The notes beneath the pieces are model-generated. The model ran no database searches. It was not told the origin of the DNA and saw only the letters and a list, made by a program, of their open reading frames with translations. 64,000 nucleotides of DNA, taken from assembly GCA_963762545.1 (NCBI GenBank), contig CAVXLC010000007.1, positions 314,813-378,812 of the forward strand, in the 5' to 3' direction. Positions 42,669 to 51,704 of this stretch are shown one piece after another; position 1 is the first letter of the stretch, and each line of letters starts with the position of its first letter. The position numbers and the translations under genes are program-made. Origin of the DNA: JABFSM01 sp963762545. GTDB lineage: Bacteria > Gemmatimonadota > Gemmatimonadetes > Gemmatimonadales > GWC2-71-9.

Positions 42669-43850
42669 ATGACCTTCAGAGTCCTTCTAGCTGTCGCGCT
42701 CTTTGGTCCACACTCACTCCGGGGCCAGTCCCACGCTCGAGCCGTAGTCGACACGGTCCAGATGCAACTCCGCTGGGAAGTTGCACCGGGAAAGTCTCCT
42801 GTGGCAGACTCTCTGGGCGAACTCTCCAGCCTTGCCGTCGACCGGGTCGGTAACGTCTATGTCACCGACTTTTCAGCCGTCAAGATCTGGGTTTTTGACA
42901 AAACGGGGCGGTCATTGCCGGGGATCGGACGCAAGGGGGAGGGTCCGGGTGAATGCAGTGCACCGACCGGTCTGGGCATCGGGCCAGACGGCCGCCTGTA
43001 TGTCCGCGATGTGAACCGGGTCAGTCGCTTTACCCTCGACCCCGCAACAAGCCGCCTGACGCGCTACGAGAGTAGTTTTCGAACCCCAGCGATGTCCGAC
43101 TGGCGGTCAATGCGACCATCCAGATTTGATTCTGCCGGAAGGCTGTACTACCCGGGGTTCAATACGATCGACCGTTCCCACGCGACAGGTCGCTACTACC
43201 GCTACACCCTCCAAGGTGAACTCCTCGACACTCTTGTCGTGCCTTCCTTCGCGGATGCACCCATGTCCACCGCGTTCGTCCGGACCGGCCCTCATGGCGG
43301 TCGGATGCTTCACGGATTGAACTATCCTCCTTTTTCGCCGCTGCCGGTATGGGATATCACGCCTCGGGGAACCCTTCTGACAGGCGCCGGGAAGACTTAC
43401 GTGCTTGAGGAACGAGACGGGCAGGGGCACCTTGTCCAGACCTATCAGCGCGCCCTGCTGCCAGATCACATCCCTATTCGGGAGCGAGAGGAAAGCCTCG
43501 CTGCGCTGCAGGCCCGCCTAGATTCTGTGCCGGTACCACTTGAGCGCGTGGAGGGCATGCCTTCGAGTGTTCGGCGCCGCCAGCTCTCTTCGACATTTCC
43601 TGCCTACATGGCTGTATATGGCGCAGACGATGGTACCGTTTGGGTGCGGCGTTGGCCCGTTGGTATCCCGCAGCGCACCATTTTCGATGTCTTCGCCCCA
43701 AATGGCCGGCTTGTTACCGTGGTCACTCTACCCCGCGCCATTGCGATCGAACCACAGCCGCGGCTGGGGCTGGATCGGATCATCGCCATAGGAATCGATC
43801 CAGAAACTGGCGCTAACCTCGTGCTCAGCTTTGGCCGCGTGGGGCGGTAG
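42669..43850 (+). CDS. Cassette 23: secreted 6-bladed beta-propeller protein
   Basis: 393 residues with signal peptide ending LRGQS. Propeller repeats: LAVDRVGNVYVTDFSAVKIWVFDKTGRSL, then GRKGEGPGECSAPTGLGIGPDGRLYVRD, the GEGPGE hallmark. Similar in length to cassette 21 but without a lipobox. Extracytoplasmic; ligand unknown. Confidence 0.82.
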   Translation: MTFRVLLAVALFGPHSLRGQSHARAVVDTVQMQLRWEVAPGKSPVADSLGELSSLAVDRVGNVYVTDFSAVKIWVFDKTGRSLPGIGRKGEGPGECSAPTGLGIGPDGRLYVRDVNRVSRFTLDPATSRLTRYESSFRTPAMSDWRSMRPSRFDSAGRLYYPGFNTIDRSHATGRYYRYTLQGELLDTLVVPSFADAPMSTAFVRTGPHGGRMLHGLNYPPFSPLPVWDITPRGTLLTGAGKTYVLEERDGQGHLVQTYQRALLPDHIPIREREESLAALQARLDSVPVPLERVEGMPSSVRRRQLSSTFPAYMAVYGADDGTVWVRRWPVGIPQRTIFDVFAPNGRLVTVVTLPRAIAIEPQPRLGLDRIIAIGIDPETGANLVLSFGRVGR

Positions 43851-43861
43851 CAAATGCTGTT

Positions 43862-43967
43862 GCCTAACCAGCGCTTGCTGCTGGCGGTCCGCGGCGGCCG
43901 GGCCCCGAATGATTAGGTTCCTAGGCAGGGCCGCCGCGCCCCGCAGCAGAAGCGCGCTCCGTTAGGC
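43862..43967 (+). repeat. attC 23
   Basis: 106 bp. R'' GCCTAAC, R' GTTAGGC; GC-rich spacer class. Confidence 0.93.
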
Positions 43968-43983
43968 TTCGTGGAGGGCTCTG

Positions 43984-44352
43984 ATGAATCGACGGGCTCT
44001 TTTGGCAGCAATCGCATTGCTAGCCCTCGGCGGATGCAAGTCGGAGCCGACTTCCAACCAGGTCCTCGCCCAATCGCTGGAGGCCCAGTATGGGCCCGGT
44101 ACAAAGGCCAACGTTGGAACCCTTCGCAACGAGCGGCACCTGATAGTTCATCTTCAAGCACCGCAGTTCGCGGCCCTTCCGGACTCCTTGCTTGTTTCGA
44201 CTGCACGCCAAGTCGGCCGCGTTGTGCTGCAGCGATACCATGGTGTGCAGCACCTGGATAGCCTTTCGGTGTCGTTTGTCGAGTTCACTGGGCAGGGAGT
44301 CTCGTTTCGGAACGCGAAGCAAGCTGATTTCAGCGTCAGCGACCTTCGCTAA
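43984..44352 (+). CDS. Cassette 24: small lipoprotein
   Basis: 122 residues with lipobox LGGC (about residue 18). Contains a repeated beta-alpha pattern (HLIVHLQAPQFAALPDSLLVSTARQVGRVVLQRY) but no known family. Upstream GTGGAGGG provides a ribosome site. Confidence 0.75.
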   Translation: MNRRALLAAIALLALGGCKSEPTSNQVLAQSLEAQYGPGTKANVGTLRNERHLIVHLQAPQFAALPDSLLVSTARQVGRVVLQRYHGVQHLDSLSVSFVEFTGQGVSFRNAKQADFSVSDLR

Positions 44353-44374
44353 CTCAACAGGCTAGACACACGAA

Positions 44375-44494
44375 GCCTAACCAGCGCTTGCTGCTGGCGG
44401 GGGCCTGAACGCGGCGGCCCACCGCCGAGGTATGTTTGGACTGTTCGGCGGGGGCCGCCGCAGGCCCCCGCAGCAGAAGCGCGCTCCGTTAGGC
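44375..44494 (+). repeat. attC 24
   Basis: 120 bp, long class (GGGGGCCTGAACGCGGCGGCCC). R'' GCCTAAC, R' GTTAGGC. Confidence 0.93.
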
Positions 44495-44578
44495 GGCACA
44501 CGACAGGCCTTTGTCTCCCACAAATGCTCAGCTCGGCCCTTCGCCCTTTCCAACGTCGGCCGAATTTCAGGAGAGCCC

Positions 44579-45079
44579 ATGACTACCCATGGAACATCGC
44601 GTGACAACCGCAGCAATCGTGAGCGGGCGATACGAGAGCACTTGGAGTCGTCGCATAAGTGGTCTTGGGTCGAAGTGGCAGTCGTTGCCGTTGCTGCACT
44701 CGGAATCGGATGGCTAGCGAAGGCGCCTTGGCTTGCTGTCCTCATCGCCGTGATGTGGACACTAAAGTCGCTCTTACGCGAAGCCATCAATATCCAAGCC
44801 ATTCTTCTTTCCCAATCCCTTGTCGCTGACACCCATCACCTGCGACTGGTGACGGGAATCTCTTGGCTTCTAGCGCGCACGGACGACCCCACCTGGGTAG
44901 AGCGGCAACGATTGGAGTGGAATCTTGCGGAGGAACAATCTCGGGGACCCGGTGCGCCCCAGCCCCGTCCTCACTCCGATCGATTTTCCCCCGAATGGCT
45001 CATTCAGCGATTCGTATCAGCGGACCCCGCCCTAGGCACCGCTCCGGGGATGTGGCCTGATTCGCCCAAGCAGCCCTAA
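44579..45079 (+). CDS. Cassette 25: membrane-associated protein of unknown function
   Basis: 166 residues from ATG 44579 with AGGAGAG (44569-44575). A charged N-terminus is followed by two close hydrophobic helices (about 30-65: WVEVAVVAVAALGIGWLAK and the next) and a cytoplasmic tail with an amphipathic region. No family recognised. Confidence 0.7.
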   Translation: MTTHGTSRDNRSNRERAIREHLESSHKWSWVEVAVVAVAALGIGWLAKAPWLAVLIAVMWTLKSLLREAINIQAILLSQSLVADTHHLRLVTGISWLLARTDDPTWVERQRLEWNLAEEQSRGPGAPQPRPHSDRFSPEWLIQRFVSADPALGTAPGMWPDSPKQP

Positions 45080-45116
45080 ACTCCCATGTTGACTCCGATG
45101 CATACTCAGACGTGCC

Positions 45117-45223
45117 GCCTAACCAGCGCTTGCTGCTGGCGGTCCGTCGGCGGCCGGCCGCCGGAGGGTTAGCTTTCATCCTGGGGCCGCCGCGCCCCGC
45201 AGCAGAAGCGCGATCCGTTAGGC
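45117..45223 (+). repeat. attC 25
   Basis: 107 bp. R'' GCCTAAC, R' GTTAGGC; GC-rich class. Confidence 0.93.
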
Positions 45224-45278
45224 GCACCCCGTGCACTTTCGTTCGGTCCGTTTTCCTGCTCAGTTCTCTGGAGGTCCA

Positions 45279-45782
45279 ATGCACCACGAAGTGGAGCGTC
45301 TGGTAGGGTTGTACGACCAGGGCGGCCTCTCCCGGAGGCAGTTACTCCAAGGCCTTTTCGCGCTGGGCATCGGTCGCTACGCTCCCAGCCCGCTCGCCGC
45401 TGGGTTGGGAACCCCCACGCAATCGTCGCCCCTATTTCACACCCGTACGTTGAACCATGTGACGCTCTTTAGCTCAAACGTCGCGCGCTCAAAGGCGTTC
45501 TACCAACGCCTTACCGGGCTGCCAATCCGGGCTGAGGACAAGGACTTCTGCGAATTCCGGTTGGAAGGTGGCTTCTTGGGGCTCTATACGCCTGACGCCG
45601 GTGACCAGGCAGGATTCAATCATTTCTGCTTCGGCATCGACCGGTATGACCCGCCAGCTGCCTTGAGCGCCCTCAAGGCGGCTGTGCCCGAGGCGAAGCC
45701 GACGCTTGAGGGAGATCAAGTCTATGTGCTGGACCCGGACGGTGTCCGCATTCAATTTGCCGACGTGCGCTACAAGCAGTGA
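45279..45782 (+). CDS. Cassette 26: VOC-superfamily (glyoxalase-like) protein with Tat-type signal
   Basis: 167 residues from ATG 45279 with GGAGG just upstream. N-terminal SRRQLLQGLFALG resembles a twin-arginine signal. The VOC fold follows: LNHVTLFSSNVARSKAFYQRLTGLP, then FNHFCFGID and VYVLDPDGVRIQFADV (metal-type E replaced by Q). Substrate unknown. Probably exported folded. Confidence 0.8.
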   Translation: MHHEVERLVGLYDQGGLSRRQLLQGLFALGIGRYAPSPLAAGLGTPTQSSPLFHTRTLNHVTLFSSNVARSKAFYQRLTGLPIRAEDKDFCEFRLEGGFLGLYTPDAGDQAGFNHFCFGIDRYDPPAALSALKAAVPEAKPTLEGDQVYVLDPDGVRIQFADVRYKQ

Positions 45783-45793
45783 CGGGGAGGGGC

Positions 45794-45899
45794 GCCTAAC
45801 CAGCGCTTGCTGCTGCCGGTCCGCGGCGGCCAACCGCCGGATGATTAGCTTACCTGGCGGGGCCGCCGCGCCCCGCAGCAGAAGCGCGATGCGTTAGGT
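45794..45899 (+). repeat. attC 26
   Basis: 106 bp. R'' GCCTAAC, R' GTTAGGT; GC-rich class. Confidence 0.93.
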
Positions 45900-45942
45900 G
45901 GCCTCAGTCATATTGTCATTCTCGCCTCAGATTGGCGCTCGA

Positions 45943-46629
45943 ATGCCTACGCTGCACAACCCACCCCGCCACTTGACGGCCAAGACGCTAAGCGTCGCGA
46001 CGGACGAGCTCGCCGATCGAGACTCCGACCTTGGTGCAATTGTCCGCCAGTTTGGCCCGCCCCCGCTTTGGGTCCGACGTCCGGGATTTGCGACGCTCCT
46101 TCGTATCATCCTGGAGCAGCAGGTGTCTCTCGCGTCGGCGCGAACGATGTTCGAGCGACTCAGACTCACACTGGGGGCCGTCACAGCGGAAGCCGTGAGC
46201 TCGCTGGACGTCAGTGGCCTTCGGGCCCTTGGTTTCACTCGGCAAAAGGCCGGCTACTGCCATGGGCTTGCTGAGAGGATTTGCAGCGGACGCCTGGACC
46301 TCGGCGCCATTGGGCGCATGACTGACGACGTTGGGGTCGCAAGGCTGCTGGAGATACGCGGGCTCGGGCCGTGGAGCGTGGACATCTACTTCCTCATCGC
46401 CCTGCGCCGGCCAGATGTCTGGCCTCGAGGGGACGTTGCGCTCGCGACCGCCGTCCACCACGTGAAGCGCCTCCGCACGCGCCCCGATGACGTGAGGCTT
46501 GCACGGCTCGCAAAGCGGTGGATGCCGTGGCGTTCTGTGGCAGCCAGAATCCTCTGGCACCACTATTTGTCTACCCGAATGACACGGACGCGGCCACCTA
46601 ACCAGCGCTTGCTGCTGCCGGCGCGGTGA
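45943..46629 (+). CDS. Cassette 27: DNA-3-methyladenine glycosylase II-like (HhH-GPD) protein
   Basis: 228 residues from ATG 45943 (GTG 45898 is an alternative). LLRIILEQQVSLASARTMF, the helix-hairpin-helix LLEIRGLGPWSVDIY and the catalytic-type Asp (about 164) in WPRGDVAL match AlkA-type base-excision glycosylases; the N-terminal AlkA domain is missing. The frame runs on through the attC R'' box to a stop at 46627, adding a tail encoded by the attC. Confidence 0.87.
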   Translation: MPTLHNPPRHLTAKTLSVATDELADRDSDLGAIVRQFGPPPLWVRRPGFATLLRIILEQQVSLASARTMFERLRLTLGAVTAEAVSSLDVSGLRALGFTRQKAGYCHGLAERICSGRLDLGAIGRMTDDVGVARLLEIRGLGPWSVDIYFLIALRRPDVWPRGDVALATAVHHVKRLRTRPDDVRLARLAKRWMPWRSVAARILWHHYLSTRMTRTRPPNQRLLLPAR

Positions 46630-46691
46630 GTTGTTCCCCATCGGTGTTAGAATCCAGTGGCGCGCCGCAGCAGAAGCGCGATTCGTTATGC
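46596..46691 (+). repeat. attC 27
   Basis: 96 bp, short class. R'' ACCTAAC, R' GTTATGC. Confidence 0.92.
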
Positions 46692-46777
46692 CGCCTCAAC
46701 CACACCCTCCCCGCAGGGTCCCTACCCTCCTAGCCCGGCTGATTGACAACGTACATACGATATAAGTACATTACACG

Positions 46778-47073
46778 ATGGGCGCGATTCGCTTCCAGTG
46801 GGACCTCGCAAAGCCGGTGCGAATCTCCGCAAGCATGGCGTGTCCTTTACCGAGGCCGAAACTGTCTTTGCCGACGAGCACGGCCTCTTGCTGGACGACC
46901 CAGAACATTCGGACACCGACGACCGGTTCATCTTGCTGGGTAGTAGCACCGGCGGACGCTTCTTGGTCGTGGTCCACGCCTACCGGGAGGCGGCCGGCAT
47001 CATTCGAATCATCTCTGCCCGCAAGGCGGACCGGTTGGAGCGACAACTCTACCAAGAGCGAGATCTCACATGA
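46778..47073 (+). pseudogene. brnT: Cassette 28: BrnT-like toxin, frameshifted (copy 2)
   Basis: Identical to the copy at 36064, including the missing base at about 46813 and the AT-rich promoter region. The whole 716-bp unit 46685-47400 repeats 35971-36686 at a different place in the array, behind a different attC. Confidence 0.8.
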
Positions 47074-47300
47074 GAAAGCACTACGACTTCACCCAGGCAC
47101 GTCCGAATCCATACGCGAAACTCCTGAAGAAGCCCGTGACGATCCGGCTGGATGCCAGCACGGTCGGGTACTTCAAGGGGCTCGCCAAGGAGGCAGAGAT
47201 TCCCTACCAGACGCTGATCAACCTCTACCTTCGAGACTGTGCGGCAACGAAACGTCGCCCCGATCTCAAATGGCGAGCTCGTCGTGCAGGGGCGGCATAA
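47070..47300 (+). CDS. brnA: BrnA-family antitoxin (copy 2)
   Basis: 76 residues, identical to the product at 36356. Ribbon-helix-helix BrnA family; the stop is in the attC R'' box. Two identical antitoxin genes should be cross-regulating. Confidence 0.9.
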   Translation: MRKHYDFTQARPNPYAKLLKKPVTIRLDASTVGYFKGLAKEAEIPYQTLINLYLRDCAATKRRPDLKWRARRAGAA

Positions 47301-47400
47301 CCAGCGCTTGCTGCTGGCGGTCCGCGGCGGCCGGCCGCCAAATGAGTAGCTTACTTGGCGGGGCCGCCGCGCCCCGCAGCAGAAGCGCAGGGCGTTAGGC
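47295..47400 (+). repeat. attC 28
   Basis: 106 bp, same as attC 15. R'' GCATAAC, R' GTTAGGC. Confidence 0.93.
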
Positions 47401-47421
47401 CACACCAGGAGGTATCGAGAA

Positions 47422-47913
47422 ATGCGCGCCTGCTACCTTGCGTCCTTCGCCCTGGTCGTGACCACGAGCGCATGCGGGGGCGGCTCCTCCCCACAGGCTC
47501 CGGCCCCACGCTCGAGGCAGCCCGTTGGCTCCCAGAGCGTCGTTGGCCGGTGGGCGTTATTGACCCTCGTTCGCAATGGCCAAGACCGGACCAACCGGGG
47601 CGGGACAAGCGCAGGCGCGGTCGTGTACTACACGTTCAACGTTGGCGGAACATTCCGCATTGAGTCGGGAGACTCGGTCAGGGAGACGGGCACCTGGTCG
47701 GCGAATACGACCGTCTCGCCGAAGACCTTCGATCACACTCCAGATGTGAACGGACGTCCCGGGCCCTATGTTCCCGGCATCTACGCCATCGACGGGGATA
47801 CCCTGAGAATCTCCATACTCCCACCAAATTCGGCGAACCGGCGTCCGACTCGCTTTGAATCAACTGCCGCCGACAGCTCCTGGCTGCTCGTATTCAAGCG
47901 TGCTCGGCAGTAG
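47422..47913 (+). CDS. Cassette 29: lipoprotein, TIGR03067-like
   Basis: 163 residues with AGGAGG upstream. Lipobox TSAC (residue 18). VVGRWALLTLVRNGQ, FRIESGDSVRETGTW, FDHTPDVNGRPGPYVPGIYAIDGDTLRISI resembles the lipocalin-like TIGR03067 pattern found in planctomycetes and relatives. Ligand unknown. Confidence 0.75.
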   Translation: MRACYLASFALVVTTSACGGGSSPQAPAPRSRQPVGSQSVVGRWALLTLVRNGQDRTNRGGTSAGAVVYYTFNVGGTFRIESGDSVRETGTWSANTTVSPKTFDHTPDVNGRPGPYVPGIYAIDGDTLRISILPPNSANRRPTRFESTAADSSWLLVFKRARQ

Positions 47914-47917
47914 TGTG

Positions 47918-48036
47918 GCCTAACCCGCGCTTGCTGCTGCCGGGGGCCAGGGCGCGGCGGCCCTCCGCCGGGTATGTTTGGGCGGGACGGCGGAGGCCGC
48001 CGCAGGCCCCCGCAGCAGAAGCGCAGGCCGTTAGGC
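47918..48036 (+). repeat. attC 29
   Basis: 119 bp, long class. R'' GCCTAAC, R' GTTAGGC; outer arm reads CCGCGCTTGCTGC. Confidence 0.93.
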
Positions 48037-48128
48037 TGCTGCAAATCATTCGGTGCACCCCTGCCTGCTGCCGTGTGTCTGTCTTCCCGCCCGATCCGTC
48101 CCCTGCAGAACCTCTCACCTCCCCTACT

Positions 48129-48653
48129 ATGCGTATCTTGACGGGACTGATTCTCGCCATCCCCCTGGTCCTCTCCGCCTGCGGCTCCAGCGGCTCGGCC
48201 GGTCCGACCCCACCAACAGCCGGTTTCTCTTTCTCCTACGCCGACACGACCGGGCGGACCCTTACCTTCGCCGCGGATAGCGGGACCTGGAGTCGGGCCC
48301 TTGACCCCAACATCGCTTTCACCACCCTGTTTGCCACCGCTCCGGCGGACCTCGATGGCCGGGTCCAGTTCCAACTTGCAAACAGCCTCCCTTTGCCGCC
48401 GTCCCACCGGATTCCGGTCGGCGTGCATCACATCGCCGACCTCCAGGACATGGACCTGAACCTGACCGCCTTCCTCCCGACCCGGACCCTCGGTGTGGCC
48501 GACAGCGGCACCATCACGATCACCACCAGCGATGAGGCCACGCTCGCGGGTCAGGTCGACGCTTTCCTTAGCAATCCCTCCCCTGCCGCTGGATTCGCAC
48601 CGTTTCACCTCACCGGCGCCTTCACGCTCACCTATCGCGCTCTCGGCCCGTAG
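48129..48653 (+). CDS. Cassette 30: lipoprotein of unknown function
   Basis: 174 residues from ATG 48129. Lipobox LSAC (about residue 18), then a beta-rich domain ending FHLTGAFTLTYRALG. The frame opening at 47913 is a readthrough of the attC and is rejected. Confidence 0.72.
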   Translation: MRILTGLILAIPLVLSACGSSGSAGPTPPTAGFSFSYADTTGRTLTFAADSGTWSRALDPNIAFTTLFATAPADLDGRVQFQLANSLPLPPSHRIPVGVHHIADLQDMDLNLTAFLPTRTLGVADSGTITITTSDEATLAGQVDAFLSNPSPAAGFAPFHLTGAFTLTYRALGP

Positions 48654-48663
48654 CCCAGCAGCA

Positions 48664-48776
48664 GCCTAACCAGCGCTTGCTGCTGCCGGGGCCGTCCCGC
48701 GCTGGCGCGCGGGCAACCTCCGGCCCTAGGTTAGGAGCGCGGGCCGTCCCCGCAGCAGAAGCGCAGGGCGTTAGGC
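48664..48776 (+). repeat. attC 30
   Basis: 113 bp. R'' GCCTAAC, R' GTTAGGC; spacer GGGGCCGTCCCGCGCTGGCG ... GGGCCGTCCCC. Confidence 0.92.
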
Positions 48777-48791
48777 AACACAGGAATGGCG

Positions 48792-49550
48792 ATGAGTGTT
48801 CGTTCGGTCCTCCTCGCAACGGTTCTCGCCTCACCCTTGGCATCGGCAACGGCTCAAACCGGTGCGATCCCTGGGCGTCTTCGCGGCCAGGTCGCGGATA
48901 GCCTCGGAATCCCGATCCATCTTGCCTCTGTGCTCATCCTTGGGACGCGGCTCACCGCGACCACGGACTCTGACGGACTCTTCCGCTTCGATCGTCTCCC
49001 TCCCAAGGGGTACTCCATTCTGGTCCGGGCAATCGGATGGAAGCCGATCGTATTCGAGCTGACCGTTAGGACCGGTGAAGAATGGATCGGCCGGATCGGC
49101 CTAGAGCCTTCGGCCCCGCGGCTCCCGGACCTGGACGTTACCGCTCGCCCGGACAAGCCAGCCAAGTACGCCAACACGACTCGCTTCGATGACTTCTATC
49201 GTCGACGGAAATATGGGCTCGGACGCTACTTGACGCGGGATCAGGTGGATGCGGCAATCACCTCCGGGGCCGGCAGCGTTGGTAGCTTGATGGAGCGGAT
49301 GAACATTCCTGGTGTTCGGTTTAATAATGGCGATTTCTCGTTCGAGCGCTGTAAGAAGGGACAGGGCAAGATCGGAGTATGGATCGACGGCGCCAAGGTG
49401 CCGGGCTCCGGATACATTCCGGATATTGGGACGCTTCTCAATGTTCGCGATATTGAGGCGATCGAGGTCTATCGGGGAGTCGCACAGATCCCAGGCGAGT
49501 TTCTCGACGACAGTTGTGCGGCGATCGTCGTATGGACCAAGTACAATTGA
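48792..49550 (+). CDS. Cassette 31: secreted carboxypeptidase-regulatory/plug-like protein
   Basis: 252 residues from ATG 48792 (AGGA six bases upstream; ATG 48786 overlaps that site). Signal peptide ends SATAQ. Carboxypeptidase-regulatory domain (LRGQVADSLGIPIHLASVLI ...), then a TonB-plug-like tail (IPGVRFNNGDF ... IGVWIDGAKVPGSG ... VRDIEAIEVYRGVAQIP). No barrel. Gemmatimonadota encode many such short receptors without a barrel. Confidence 0.82.
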   Translation: MSVRSVLLATVLASPLASATAQTGAIPGRLRGQVADSLGIPIHLASVLILGTRLTATTDSDGLFRFDRLPPKGYSILVRAIGWKPIVFELTVRTGEEWIGRIGLEPSAPRLPDLDVTARPDKPAKYANTTRFDDFYRRRKYGLGRYLTRDQVDAAITSGAGSVGSLMERMNIPGVRFNNGDFSFERCKKGQGKIGVWIDGAKVPGSGYIPDIGTLLNVRDIEAIEVYRGVAQIPGEFLDDSCAAIVVWTKYN

Positions 49551-49558
49551 GCTGTGTT

Positions 49559-49664
49559 GCCTAACCAGCGCTTGCTGCTGGCGGTCCGCGGCGGCAGATC
49601 TCCGAATGATTAGGTTTCCATGCAGGGCCGCCGCGCCCCGCAGCAGAAGCGCGCTACGTTAGGC
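49559..49664 (+). repeat. attC 31
   Basis: 106 bp. R'' GCCTAAC, R' GTTAGGC; GC-rich class. Confidence 0.93.
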
Positions 49665-49710
49665 GGCTGGCCGGCCCAAACAGCGACCGGATCCTCGTGC
49701 CGGAGGTGCT

Positions 49711-50418
49711 ATGACGGCTAGACGCACGCGCGAGGAGGTGTTTGTATCGGCCCTTGCCTTGTGCATCGCGCTGACTCAGACTGCTGCTGCACAGAGCGCC
49801 GGCCCAACGCATCGCCTCGAACTGGGGGGCACTCTCGGTGTCGCCATTATCGCGGCATCCGGAGCCCAAACGATGGCGAGCTGCAATTTTCTCCATTCCT
49901 CCGGAGAGAAGCCCGCTCTCGGGCTCCGCGGTGGTTATCGGCTCAAGAGGTGGCTTCTCCTCGAGGCCACCTTTGAGAGGGACGTAGGCCCATGGGATGA
50001 TGGCGCAACTGTTTGCCCCCCCACCCATTTCCCCCGTCAACCAAGATCTGCGGGACTGGACACCGTCACCTCTGAGTTTCCCTCGCGCGAAGAATTTGGC
50101 CTGCCAGCGATCACTATCACTACCGTCCGAGCGGCGATAGTCCCTTGGTCCACCTCATGGTCGCAAATCCGACTGTATGGAGGTGTAGGTCGGATCTGGT
50201 ACCTGCATGCCTCTCCGGTAATCGCAGGGCTGAATGGCCGGATCCAGGTTGTCGGTCTCGATCTTCTAGTCGAGGCGGAAGTAGCCCGATACGCAGTGCC
50301 AATTGCTCACCGAGATCGGTTTTACCAAGACGGCGCGCTCCTTGATACACACGAGACACTGTCGTCCAAGAAACGCATTGATGCCACGATCAGATTCGGG
50401 ATCGCTGCGCGTCTATAG
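49711..50418 (+). CDS. Cassette 32: outer-membrane beta-barrel-like protein, copy 2 of 3
   Basis: 235 residues, the same as the product at 36733 except Arg to Pro at residue 132 (GLPAITI; base 50104 is C instead of G). Signal peptide and barrel pattern as in copy 1. Confidence 0.8.
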   Translation: MTARRTREEVFVSALALCIALTQTAAAQSAGPTHRLELGGTLGVAIIAASGAQTMASCNFLHSSGEKPALGLRGGYRLKRWLLLEATFERDVGPWDDGATVCPPTHFPRQPRSAGLDTVTSEFPSREEFGLPAITITTVRAAIVPWSTSWSQIRLYGGVGRIWYLHASPVIAGLNGRIQVVGLDLLVEAEVARYAVPIAHRDRFYQDGALLDTHETLSSKKRIDATIRFGIAARL

Positions 50419-50455
50419 CGTGCTGCGGGCACGTTTCGCGCTGTCTTGTACAGCC

Positions 50456-50561
50456 GCCTAACCAGCGCTTGCTGCTGCCGGTCCGCGGCGGCCAGCCGCC
50501 AAATGAGTAGGTTAGATGGCGGAGCCGCCGCGCCCCGCAGCAGAAGCGCGCTTCGTTATAT
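50456..50561 (+). repeat. attC 32
   Basis: 106 bp. R'' GCCTAAC, R' GTTATAT; GC-rich class, slightly diverged from attC 16. Confidence 0.92.
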
Positions 50562-50900
50562 GGCCAGGCGTCCGGCTCGACAAGAGAACTGCTTGGGGTG
50601 GGCTCCGAGCCCCCGGACCTTCCGCTCGCGTGATCAACTTCCCGTCCCAGCGTGGGGTCCCGCCACGACAGATCCGGCGGCTCGCCGCCCGGCTTCTGTC
50701 GCCTCACGCGGGCCCGCCTCCAGCTTCCCAGAGGTTACGACCTGCTCCCAGCCCAGGTCCGTCAGCACCCATCGTGGCGCGGTCGGCAATGAGCTCCTAC
50801 TCACGTCGGCTCCCTGCCATTGGGCCCCAGCCGAGCGGGCCCCGCGTCATAGTGGGTGGGGAGCGCGGCTCGCCACCGGGCCTTCGCGTGCCCGCCTGCC
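50562..50900. other. Cassette 33: no supportable gene
   Basis: 339 bp. Open frames cross it (for example from ATG 50560), but they run into the attC, are proline/arginine-rich and lack a ribosome site. GGGCTCCGAGCCC (about 50600) could form a short hairpin. Not visibly related to the family A or B protein-less cassettes. Confidence 0.5.
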
Positions 50901-51011
50901 ATCTAACCCGCATTTGCTGCTGCCGGGGCCGCCCCGCTGGCGCTGGGGCGGTCCCAATCGGTAGGTTACGAGCGCGGGGCGTCCCCGCAGCAGAAATGCC
51001 GTGCGTTAGGT
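50901..51011 (+). repeat. attC 33
   Basis: 111 bp. R'' ATCTAAC, R' GTTAGGT; arms CCCGCATTTGCTGC and GCAGCAGAAATGC (compensating changes from GCGCTT/AAGCGC). Confidence 0.9.
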
Positions 51012-51039
51012 TGCGTCTGAGTTCGCCTAGGGTCGGCCC

Positions 51040-51567
51040 ATGAAGCCTCGACGAGTCATTCTAGTCCTTGGATCTCTCTTCGCCTGCCAGACACCCGATC
51101 TACTTGGGCCGCTGCCAGGACCGGATGTGCATGTCACGGCCTTTGTCTCCGGCACCCGGTTTGTCGCAGATGTCGCGGCGTCATCATGTATCGGCTTCCA
51201 GATCACGCCCACCTTGTTCATTGTTGATGTTCATGGTTCCGGGACCTGGCCGACTCCGAGTATTTCCCTCCATCTCGGTGGGATCACTGGCGTTGGCCGA
51301 GTGGGGATACAGCCGGATGAGGTTCAGGAAACGCAACGGGCCGCGCTCTACATACCAGGTGATCCTGCCCTGGTTCAATATTCCGCTCCGGCCGGTAGTG
51401 GTGAGATCCAGATCGACGAATACGACCCACTCGAGCGGCTGATCGCAGGCCGGTTCTATTTCAACGCACACCGTTCCGTGGGCACCGCAGGTTCGGAATG
51501 GATAGAGGTGAGACAGGGCAGCTTTCGGGGCAGACTGCGCGCATGGGGTGCCCCGGATTGCTCGTAG
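51040..51567 (+). CDS. Cassette 34: lipoprotein of unknown function
   Basis: 175 residues with lipobox LFAC (about residue 16). Beta-rich: VTAFVSGTRFVADVAASSCIGFQI, GEIQIDEYDPLERLIAGRFYFNA, ending VRQGSFRGRLR. The pattern recalls DUF6252-type lipoproteins of soil bacteria, not firmly. Confidence 0.72.
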   Translation: MKPRRVILVLGSLFACQTPDLLGPLPGPDVHVTAFVSGTRFVADVAASSCIGFQITPTLFIVDVHGSGTWPTPSISLHLGGITGVGRVGIQPDEVQETQRAALYIPGDPALVQYSAPAGSGEIQIDEYDPLERLIAGRFYFNAHRSVGTAGSEWIEVRQGSFRGRLRAWGAPDCS

Positions 51568-51572
51568 TCGCA

Positions 51573-51677
51573 ACCTAACCAGCGCTTGCTGCTGCCGGGG
51601 CCTGCCGCGAGTACCTTTGGGCTGGTAGCCGCGGCGGGGGCGGCAGATCCCCGCAGCAGAAGCGCGATGCGTTAGGC
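51573..51677 (+). repeat. attC 34
   Basis: 105 bp. R'' ACCTAAC, R' GTTAGGC; spacer class GGGCCTGCCGCGAG. Confidence 0.93.
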
Positions 51678-51704
51678 CGCGAGAATGGGCGAGAGGAGGG
51701 CTTC

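Noticed and set aside
50446..51043. Two long plus-strand frames across cassette 33
   Set aside because: Both start in the preceding attC or at its core, read through the following attC, and consist of low-complexity proline/arginine-rich sequence without a ribosome site.
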